From: an uncultured Lachnospiraceae bacterium
GTDB taxonomy: Bacteria > Bacillota_A > Clostridia > Lachnospirales > Lachnospiraceae
Assembly: GCA_902795835.1 (NCBI GenBank)
Contig: CADBNA010000186.1
Span: 1 to 7,828 of the forward strand
Reading direction: 5' to 3'
DNA length: 7,828 bases
Under the pieces are notes generated by a model, which saw only the letters and a list, made by a program, of their open reading frames with translations, did no database searches and was not told where the DNA came from. Every line of letters begins with the position of its first letter. The stretch's first letter is position 1. Of the stretch, positions 1-5,249 are shown one piece after another. The position numbers and the translations under genes were made by a program.

Positions 1-1913
1 ACCAGACGGTAATCCGGATGGCTCAGAGAAGGTCCGACCGTGCTCATGATATAGCGGATATTCATCAGGGCAGCCATCTGGCTGTTTCGGTAGTCGTTCC
101 GGAATACCACATAATTGTGTCCCAGTCCTTCCAGGTACATGATGTCCGGCCACACTTTGTGGATGAACTGCACCACGTTTTTGTTATATGTGGTGTTGTA
201 AAAGGATACGCCCTCGTAATCCTGTCCCTGCGGCTCATTCCAGATCATCTTGTCGTTGAAGGTCTTATCCGTGCGCACTACGGCATCTCCGGCTGCATGG
301 ATAAAGTCCAGACCGGCCCGGCTCCACTGCAGGCGCCCGTTCTGCGTCGTCATCTCATCCAGCGTGGCAATGCCGGTGGTGCCAAAGGTGATATTGGCAT
401 CTGTCATAACATTGGCAAAAACCATGCAGGCTGTGATTAGAAGCGCGGCCAGGCGCACCGGGTACATACCCTGCATCTGCCCGCGCATATTTCCTTCCTG
501 CTTCTGTTTCCGCAGGCTTAGCACGGTCACCATCGCCAGAAACAGCAGGGCACCGGCCAGGGTCAGTACAAAGTGGCGGTACAGGTGAAATACATCCATG
601 GCCACCCTGTGCCGGAAAAAGTACAGGAAGCCGGCAGCCAGCAGGATCCATGCCGCAAGCAGCGATCCTGTATGAAAACCGTCGATCCTGTCGATCACAG
701 AGGCCAGCATAAACGCCGCAAACGGAATAAAAATGAATGTATACCGGGTGGCCAGGTTGACGCCCTTGTTGAATACCAGCGCCGTGACCGGGGAAAACAG
801 CAGGAAGAAGGTCAGCACCGCACCGGCGGCATAGGTTTTTTTCCGCCGGGAATACCCGATTCCCTCGGCAAAGAACAGGATCAGCGCCGGCAGCGTAAGC
901 AGAGAGAAAAACAGCTGGATGTGCTCGATATAGCTGACCGGTCCCTGATAATTCATCTCCGTTCCCAGGAAATTATTGGACAGCATACGCAGAAGAATCC
1001 AGATATCCTGATCCCGTCCGTACAGCAGCCCCTGCTGCCGGATTTTTTCAAGCAGAGAAGCCTGGCCGGCCAGCCGGGTGGACACCTGGGTGAACTGATA
1101 ATAGACCGGCAGCACCAGCACAGCCGCCAGCAGCGCGGCGCTGACAACGCTGAGCACTGTCCTGCCCAGAATCCGCAGGATCTCAGCCGTGCTCTTCGCC
1201 GCCGGTCCTTTTTCCGTGCGCAGGATAAACAGCCGGACCGCCAGATACAGAGCGCATGCCAGCGCGATCATATAGCTGATATAGATGCTGAATATCAGAG
1301 AAGCCGCAACCGCGGCTGTAAGACCAAAAGAATATCTGTCTTTCCGGATGCTTCTCTCCAGCAGCCAGAAAATGAGAGAAACAAATACGCATCCCGTAGC
1401 AAAAAAGTAATGCGTGCCCCACAGCATCATAAAACCGCAGAAAGCGCAGCAGTATGCCGCGAGAATTTTCGCTTCCCTGCGCAGGTCAAAGCTATCGAGA
1501 AACAGCATCACAAACCATCCGGTCATGCAGCATTTCAGCAGCTGCATGAATACCAGGGATCCGTACATGGCTCTGTCCATACGCAGTACGCCGAAGAGAT
1601 AGAACGGGATATTGAACGGGTCCATGATGTGTCCCTGGTTGTTCAGCAGATCCAGCCCGAACCCGATATTAAACTCCCACAGGGAAAAATCGCCATTGCG
1701 CAGCTTGTACACAACATTCAGCATCGACGCAATATACTGCTGGGCCGTATCGCTGCCGGAACCGTAGAATACATAGGCGAAGCCCCTGAAAAACATATTT
1801 CTGTAAATATACAGCCCGGTCAGGACCATGAGCAGCGTCAGACACAGCCAGGGATGGGTCTCAACGACCGGAAGCAGTCCTCTTCTGTCCTGTTCCCTTT
1901 TTTGTCTCTGCAT
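1..1913 (-). CDS. YfhO-family membrane glycosyltransferase (GT-C type), 3' end cut off by the window edge
   Basis: A reading frame opens at an ATG at 1913 and stays open for 637 codons to the left edge without a stop, so the C-terminus is missing. I translated it by hand. The N-terminus is a short basic cytoplasmic stretch followed by a first membrane helix (about residues 22-38). A loop then carries GSGSDTAQQY (about 51-60) and LWEFNIGFGLDLLN (about 78-91), followed by DPFNIPF. This acidic first loop is typical of YfhO and GT-C enzymes, and D55 is the candidate catalytic acid. Many hydrophobic helices follow, then a soluble extracytoplasmic part with the family-typical LMNIRYIMS at about 616-624. 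YfhO proteins are usually around 850 residues, so about 200 are missing. Known members move a sugar from undecaprenyl phosphate to lipoteichoic acid or another wall polymer outside the membrane. A GGAGG lies 9 bases before the ATG. As the last visible gene of the run it is the likely final transferase for the sugar lipid made by its neighbours; the acceptor is unknown. Confidence 0.9.
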   Translation of the reverse strand, partial: MQRQKREQDRRGLLPVVETHPWLCLTLLMVLTGLYIYRNMFFRGFAYVFYGSGSDTAQQYIASMLNVVYKLRNGDFSLWEFNIGFGLDLLNNQGHIMDPFNIPFYLFGVLRMDRAMYGSLVFMQLLKCCMTGWFVMLFLDSFDLRREAKILAAYCCAFCGFMMLWGTHYFFATGCVFVSLIFWLLERSIRKDRYSFGLTAAVAASLIFSIYISYMIALACALYLAVRLFILRTEKGPAAKSTAEILRILGRTVLSVVSAALLAAVLVLPVYYQFTQVSTRLAGQASLLEKIRQQGLLYGRDQDIWILLRMLSNNFLGTEMNYQGPVSYIEHIQLFFSLLTLPALILFFAEGIGYSRRKKTYAAGAVLTFFLLFSPVTALVFNKGVNLATRYTFIFIPFAAFMLASVIDRIDGFHTGSLLAAWILLAAGFLYFFRHRVAMDVFHLYRHFVLTLAGALLFLAMVTVLSLRKQKQEGNMRGQMQGMYPVRLAALLITACMVFANVMTDANITFGTTGIATLDEMTTQNGRLQWSRAGLDFIHAAGDAVVRTDKTFNDKMIWNEPQGQDYEGVSFYNTTYNKNVVQFIHKVWPDIMYLEGLGHNYVVFRNDYRNSQMAALMNIRYIMSTVGPSLSHPDYRL

Positions 1914-1922
1914 AGACCTCTT

Positions 1923-1927
1923 CCTCC
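1923..1927 (-). promoter_or_regulatory. Ribosome binding site of the YfhO-family gene
   Basis: GGAGG on the minus strand sits 9 bases before the ATG at 1913, in a purine-rich stretch. It supports this start for a gene whose other end is outside the window. Confidence 0.7.
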
Positions 1928-2007
1928 CCCCACTACAATGAGCTTATGATTGTCCGGCGCTGTAAGCCGTACAGTAAAGCGCAGACTTCATCTCAGGCTG
2001 AAAGCAA

Positions 2008-2114
2008 CTCCCGGCACAGGCTGCCGCCGCTTCTCCCCAGCAAAAAACACAATCCCCGCCAGCGGGAATTCTGGCACAGGTTGCTCCCGGCACAGGTTAC
2101 CGCCGCTTCTCCCC
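2008..2114. repeat. 31-bp imperfect direct repeat, two copies 76 bases apart, spanning the end of the ATP-grasp gene
   Basis: Copies lie at 2008-2038 and 2084-2114 and match at 29 of 31 positions; the differences are at 2021/2097 and 2023/2099. Weaker similarity extends another 17 bases or so on the side towards the gene. The right-hand copy contains the ATP-grasp stop codon (TAA at 2099-2097), where the left-hand copy reads CAG. A third partial copy of the core GGCACAGG lies at 2073-2080. The likely origin is a local duplication of the gene's 3' end. Because the offset of 76 is not a multiple of three, the second copy is in another frame. Confidence 0.8.
2042..2070 (-). terminator. Possible intrinsic terminator between the ATP-grasp and YfhO genes
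   Basis: On the minus strand the bases from 2070 to 2051 can form an 8-bp stem (AATTCCCG with CGGGGATT, one G-U pair) closed by a CTGG loop. Three bases later comes a run of six T (2047-2042). It lies 27 bases after the ATP-grasp stop codon. The stem is short and the T run is set back by GTG, so termination may be partial. If it works, it would lower expression of the YfhO gene relative to the genes before it. Confidence 0.4.
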
Positions 2115-3347
2115 GGGCAGAAACAGCAGTTCCTCTCCGCTCTCTCCTGCGGCATGGATGGCGCCCAGCACCGCTTTTTCCAGATTCTGCAGTTCTTCCC
2201 GATCCTCAGCCTCGATGTAATACCTGGCAAAATACGGCTGCGGGCCGCGGATGCCGACCGCGTCCCCCTTTTTACAGAAAAGATGCGTCTCTGAGACGCC
2301 CTGCCACCCGGCGATCTGTTCCATAGCCGACTGGTCCGCGACCACACCTTCGCGAATCGTAGTCAGGTAGATGCCCTCCGCCCAGCGGCTGCCTTTTGCG
2401 CTGTAGCCGTCAAAACGCCGGATGGCTTCCTCCGGACAGCACACCAGGTCCAGCAGCAGTTCCTCTATATCCATCCCGGCGGACATGTCAGTCAGCTCGT
2501 GTTCAAATCCGAAATAGCGGGCCGCGATCTCACACACCTGAATCTCCTGCCCGTCCCAGAAGCACTGCATGGCCATCGGCCCCCAGGTCTGTCCGGTATA
2601 TGCGGCGTACCGCCGGAGAATGTCCGTCACGGGTCCGCACACGGCATCATATACATCTGATGGATAGCGGTTTGCGTAATTGACCGGGATCGCGTCTGCC
2701 TTCCAGGGAGCCGTCTCGCGGTCGGCGATCGACACCAGATGCAGAACTCCGTCCGCCAGAAAAGCCTGGCAGTTCAGCTCCTGTCCCTGCGAGATCGTCT
2801 CCAGCAGGACACAGCCGTCGCCGGAAAACTGCGCGCTGTCAGAAAAATACTGCCGGACCTCTGCGGCAGTATTCACCACATGCATCCCGCGCGAGCCATA
2901 GCTGTCCACCGGCTTGACCAGAGCCGGAAAACGGATTCCCGCTTCCTCCGGCGCCTCATCGCGGAAGTCCGGAGGCAGACGGATGTATGCCGGCACGGAA
3001 ATACCCAGCTTCCGGCAGATGCTCTTGGTCACCTCTTTGTCGCGGTAGGCCGGAAGCATCTCCGGCGTCGCATAGCAGGGCAAACCTGCCTCCGCGGCGA
3101 TCTTCACCATGCACTCAAACATCAGGTCGGAAAAGCTCGTAATGATGGCATCTATCTTCTCATCCCGGCACTTTTGGGCGATTTTTCCGGTTTCCCGCAC
3201 ATCAATTGTCCAGTCCTGATCCGCGAATTGTCTCGCGGGGCCGTCCGGATACCCGTCACAGACGACAGTGTACAGTCCTCTCTCCCGGGCCTTTTTTACC
3301 AGGCCGCTCAGTTCAAACAGAGACCCCAGAATCAGAAGACGCTTCAT
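2097..3347 (-). CDS. ATP-grasp domain ligase, CarB-like fold; substrate unknown
   Basis: The predicted protein has 416 residues and is soluble. The N-terminal third is a Rossmann-like pre-ATP-grasp domain starting KRLLILGS. The ATP-grasp part carries a nucleotide lysine in RDKEVTK (K104) and the lysine of FPALVKPVDSYGSRGM (K145) with its glycine-rich loop. The acidic stretch LLETISQGQELN follows at about 181-192. The metal site resembles carbamoyl-phosphate synthetase: Q261 in MAMQCF, then E273 in CEIAAR and R277. The usual Asn two residues after the Glu is Ala (A275). Such enzymes activate a carboxylate as an acyl phosphate and join it to an amine or similar nucleophile. Next to an amino-sugar aminotransferase, a plausible role is putting an amino acid or other acyl group on the sugar amine; this is inference. 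Two ATGs are possible, 3353 and 3347. AGAGG is 3 bases before the first and 9 before the second, so I chose 3347. The gene overlaps the preceding glycosyltransferase by 35 bases, which suggests translational coupling. Confidence 0.87.
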   Translation of the reverse strand: MKRLLILGSLFELSGLVKKARERGLYTVVCDGYPDGPARQFADQDWTIDVRETGKIAQKCRDEKIDAIITSFSDLMFECMVKIAAEAGLPCYATPEMLPAYRDKEVTKSICRKLGISVPAYIRLPPDFRDEAPEEAGIRFPALVKPVDSYGSRGMHVVNTAAEVRQYFSDSAQFSGDGCVLLETISQGQELNCQAFLADGVLHLVSIADRETAPWKADAIPVNYANRYPSDVYDAVCGPVTDILRRYAAYTGQTWGPMAMQCFWDGQEIQVCEIAARYFGFEHELTDMSAGMDIEELLLDLVCCPEEAIRRFDGYSAKGSRWAEGIYLTTIREGVVADQSAMEQIAGWQGVSETHLFCKKGDAVGIRGPQPYFARYYIEAEDREELQNLEKAVLGAIHAAGESGEELLFLPGEKRR

Positions 3348-4278
3348 GCTCATACACCTCTTTTACAATAAACTGCGGCTCCGAATTGATGCACATAAAG
3401 ATCCTGCCCACATATTCTCCGATAATCCCCAGCATGATCATCGTCATGCCGAAGAAAAAGAGCATCAGGCACACCAGAGCCGAATAGCCCTGCGGGACCA
3501 TGGGATCCAGAATCCGCCGGACAATCGTCACCACCGTAAACAGAAAAGCAAACAGGGTCATCAGAATTCCGGCGACGCCGGCGATCCGCAGCGGCTTGAC
3601 GGTAAAATTCGTAAAATTGGACCACAGCTTCACAAGCGACTTCAGGCTGTATCCGGAATGTCCCTCCGTCCGCTCGAAATGCTCGATCTCCACATTGGCA
3701 ATGTTCCGCGTGGTCCGGAGGAACAGCCCTTCCATGAAGGAATACGCATAGCGGTAATTCATAATCTCATTGACAATAGTCCGGCGCGCCACCCAGAAGC
3801 TGGTAAAGGCCATCCCCTTGGGTTTGTTCAGGAACACCTCCTCAAACCGGTCGTCCATATGCGTCAGGAGATTGCGGAATCCGCTGTGCTTCTTCTGGTA
3901 ATACTTTCCCAGCACCACATCATACCCCTCCTCCAGCTTCGCCAGCAGAGCGGGGATATTTTTCGGATGCGTCTGCATGTCGTCATCCAGATTGATCACG
4001 ATATCGCCCGAGGTAAAATGCATGGCCGCAACTTCCGCGTTGGCCTGACCGGTATTCTTAACAAGGTCGATCAGCTTCACGAAAGAATACTTCTTCTGCA
4101 TTTCTTTCAGAAAAGGCAGCGCCGCCGGATCCGGGGAGCAGTCATTCACAAGCACCACCTCAAAGGCATCCGTGTGCAGCACCTCAGAGAAGACCTTCTG
4201 AATCTCCTGCAGCTCCGTGTCAAATATTTCCTGTGTATTGTAGCACGGCACGATGACCGAGTATTTGATTCCATTCAT
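3313..4278 (-). CDS. Polyprenyl-phosphate glycosyltransferase, GT2 (ArnC/GtrB/CsbB-like)
   Basis: The protein has 321 residues, close to ArnC length. A GT-A catalytic domain (about 1-225) starts with YSVIVPCYN, has VLVNDCSPD (43-51), LVKNTGQANAEVAAM (72-86) and the metal-binding LDDDMQ (97-102), the counterpart of LDADLQ in dolichol/undecaprenyl-phosphate glycosyltransferases. The membrane-adjacent motif ERTEGHSGYSLKSLVKL (202-218) is also typical. Two membrane helices follow (about 231-253 and 266-290), with a basic GRIF after the second. It should transfer a nucleotide-activated sugar to undecaprenyl phosphate on the cytoplasmic side. The aminotransferase, flippase-like pair and YfhO around it make a 4-amino-sugar donor likely. 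The start at 4278 is preferred over an in-frame ATG at 4323, because AAGGAG lies 9 bases before it and the family N-terminus begins right there. The 3' end overlaps the ATP-grasp gene. Confidence 0.92.
   Translation of the reverse strand: MNGIKYSVIVPCYNTQEIFDTELQEIQKVFSEVLHTDAFEVVLVNDCSPDPAALPFLKEMQKKYSFVKLIDLVKNTGQANAEVAAMHFTSGDIVINLDDDMQTHPKNIPALLAKLEEGYDVVLGKYYQKKHSGFRNLLTHMDDRFEEVFLNKPKGMAFTSFWVARRTIVNEIMNYRYAYSFMEGLFLRTTRNIANVEIEHFERTEGHSGYSLKSLVKLWSNFTNFTVKPLRIAGVAGILMTLFAFLFTVVTIVRRILDPMVPQGYSALVCLMLFFFGMTMIMLGIIGEYVGRIFMCINSEPQFIVKEVYEHEASSDSGVSV
3357..3361 (-). promoter_or_regulatory. Ribosome binding site deciding the ATP-grasp start
   Basis: AGAGG on the minus strand lies inside the end of the upstream glycosyltransferase gene. 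It is 9 bases from the ATG at 3347 but only 3 from the ATG at 3353, which favours the inner start (MKRLLILGS) over MSMKRLL. Confidence 0.55.
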
Positions 4279-4287
4279 AATTTGCCG

Positions 4288-4293
4288 CTCCTT
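4288..4293 (-). promoter_or_regulatory. Ribosome binding site deciding the polyprenyl-phosphate glycosyltransferase start
   Basis: AAGGAG on the minus strand, part of AGGAAGGAG, is 9 bases before the ATG at 4278. It lies downstream of the alternative ATG at 4323 and so argues against the 15-residue longer form, whose extra residues are charged and do not look like this family. Confidence 0.75.
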
Positions 4294-4348
4294 CCTGCTA
4301 TCGGGATCATCGGGCAATTGCAAGAATCCTCATGCAACTCTGTGTCTG

Positions 4349-4696
4349 TCAGGATGCGTATATGCAAATGCCGGCAAAAATAACCAGCAGCGCCAGCAGC
4401 TTTTTTTTCGTAACCTTCTCCCGGAGAAAAACGACTCCCAGAACCGTCACGAAGACATAGCCGGCCGTCTCCAGCACAGGCCCGTAATTCATCGGCAGCA
4501 CCCGGTAGGCCAGCAGTGTCAGCAGCGTGCATCCGCCGAACACCAGATAGCTGATGATCACCGACGGGTTCAGATACTCCGCCAGAAAACTCCTGTGTTC
4601 CTTTACCGCTTCCTTTTTCAGAAATATCTGCGAGCAGCTGGACAGAAATACGCCCGTCAGATAAATCGCCATATACGGCAGCAATTTTGTATTCAT
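4349..4696 (-). CDS. Small EamA/SMR-fold membrane protein, ArnE/ArnF-like flippase subunit (second of pair)
   Basis: The protein has 115 residues with four predicted membrane helices at about 5-25, 44-64, 71-91 and 98-114, the SMR/EmrE layout. The first helix ends in SSCSQIFLKKEA. The third contains LPMNYGPVLETAGYVFVTVLGVVF, followed by LREKVTKKK and a last helix ending CIYAS. These fit the second half of EamA and ArnE/ArnF proteins. The first helix has no acidic residue where EmrE has the Glu needed for proton-coupled drug export, so a multidrug pump is unlikely. ArnE and ArnF are small paired proteins that flip undecaprenyl-phosphate-aminoarabinose. A second gene of the same kind lies just upstream and the polyprenyl-phosphate glycosyltransferase just downstream, which supports a sugar-lipid flippase role. 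A GGAGG lies 7 bases before the ATG. The flippase function is inferred from context and fold. Confidence 0.83.
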   Translation of the reverse strand: MNTKLLPYMAIYLTGVFLSSCSQIFLKKEAVKEHRSFLAEYLNPSVIISYLVFGGCTLLTLLAYRVLPMNYGPVLETAGYVFVTVLGVVFLREKVTKKKLLALLVIFAGICIYAS

Positions 4697-4707
4697 GCCC
4701 GTTCCTC

Positions 4708-4773
4708 CCTGTTCACACCCGCCTGTCTCCGCTTATGCCTGTCCCATCCTGTTCAGGCCTGCTCGTCCCTGTC
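4708..4773 (-). repeat. Cluster of GACAGG/AACAGG hexamers between the two flippase-like genes
   Basis: Read on the minus strand, (G/A)ACAGG occurs five times, at 4773-4768, 4753-4748, 4743-4738, 4727-4722 and 4713-4708, with uneven spacing. It covers the end of the first small membrane gene and the gap before the second. The last copy overlaps the ribosome binding region of the second gene. It may be a degenerate simple repeat; no function is evident. Confidence 0.5.
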
Positions 4774-5139
4774 AGCCAGTGCGTACAGTACGCATCCGAC
4801 TATCAGTATTCCGGCACCGGCCAGCTGTTTTGCCGTAATATGCTCATGAAAAACAGCCATGCCGATCAGCATGCCCCAGACGACTGTAACGGCCTTGTTG
4901 GTATAGGCAACCGTGACCGGCATGTGCTTCAGCACCTGCTGCCAAAGCACAGCATACACGCCCAGCACCAGAATCATGCCGCCATAAAGCAGAATAAAGG
5001 GCAGGCTCAGAAACCGCTGTCCGGCAGCGCTCTTGCTGAAAATCCCGGAGCAGGCGTAGACCAGCAGCGCCGCGTGCAGCAGGAGGAACCAGCGGCCGCG
5101 GCCGGTGTTTTCATTTATTTCTTTTCTCATTTCACTCAC
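4753..5139 (-). CDS. Small EamA/SMR-fold membrane protein, ArnE/ArnF-like flippase subunit (first of pair)
   Basis: The protein has 128 residues. A charged N-terminus of about 16 residues (rich in E, R, N) is followed by four predicted helices at about 17-34, 46-68, 75-97 and 102-121. WQQVLKHMPVTVAYTNKAVTVVWG (66-89) and FHEHITAKQLAGAGILIVG (97-115) follow the pattern of the EamA/ArnF repeat: Pro before helix 3, a conserved acidic residue and IT..Q..G before helix 4. Helix 1 (FLLLHAALLVYACSGIFSKSA) has no membrane-embedded Glu, unlike EmrE-type drug pumps. It is paired with the next gene after a 55-base gap, and the two probably form a heterodimer that moves an undecaprenyl-phosphate-linked sugar across the membrane. 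The start is uncertain: a GTG at 5139 has GAGAGG 9 bases before it, while an ATG at 5130 has only GGTGAG at 4 bases. I kept the GTG. Confidence 0.82.
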   Translation of the reverse strand: MSEMRKEINENTGRGRWFLLLHAALLVYACSGIFSKSAAGQRFLSLPFILLYGGMILVLGVYAVLWQQVLKHMPVTVAYTNKAVTVVWGMLIGMAVFHEHITAKQLAGAGILIVGCVLYALADRDEQA

Positions 5140-5148
5140 CGCTGCCGC

Positions 5149-5154
5149 CCTCTC
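5149..5154 (-). promoter_or_regulatory. Ribosome binding site favouring a GTG start of the first flippase-like gene
   Basis: GAGAGG on the minus strand is 9 bases before the GTG at 5139 and 18 before the in-frame ATG at 5130. It favours the GTG, but the ATG cannot be excluded. Confidence 0.45.
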
Positions 5155-5249
5155 TTCTGACTTTCCAATATTGGTCTGCCGTATTCTTTTCCTGTCTGCA
5201 CAGAACAGCTGTCGTGTTTTTTCCAGATTTTACTGTCCTGCAGCCCAAC

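Noticed and set aside
573..1949. Long plus-strand open frame of 458 codons
   Set aside because: It lies antisense to the YfhO gene over its whole length. Its translation is rich in Gln, Arg and His with no recognisable domain, as expected for the reverse strand of a GC-rich gene. The minus-strand frame has clear family motifs and a good ribosome binding site.
1914..2000. Promoter for the YfhO gene (TTTACT and GACAAT, 18 bases apart, minus strand)
   Set aside because: Each box matches the consensus at only 4 of 6 positions, which is easily found by chance. The terminator-like hairpin upstream makes a promoter attractive, but the sequence alone does not show one.
4279..4323. Longer N-terminus (start at 4323) for the polyprenyl-phosphate glycosyltransferase
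   Set aside because: The extra 15 residues are charged and unlike the family, and the strong ribosome binding site AAGGAG lies inside this stretch, correctly placed for the ATG at 4278.
3268..4383. Plus-strand open frame of 371 codons
   Set aside because: It is antisense to the polyprenyl-phosphate glycosyltransferase, with low-complexity His/Arg/Gln-rich translation and no domain.
4349..5139. Multidrug efflux pair of the EmrE type
   Set aside because: Neither protein has an acidic residue in the first membrane helix, where EmrE needs Glu, and the neighbours are sugar-lipid genes.
5140..5249. Regulatory element or small gene in the gap between wecE and the first flippase-like gene
   Set aside because: I see only short A-rich tracts and a weak ACAGCTGT palindrome, with no convincing terminator, promoter or small coding frame.
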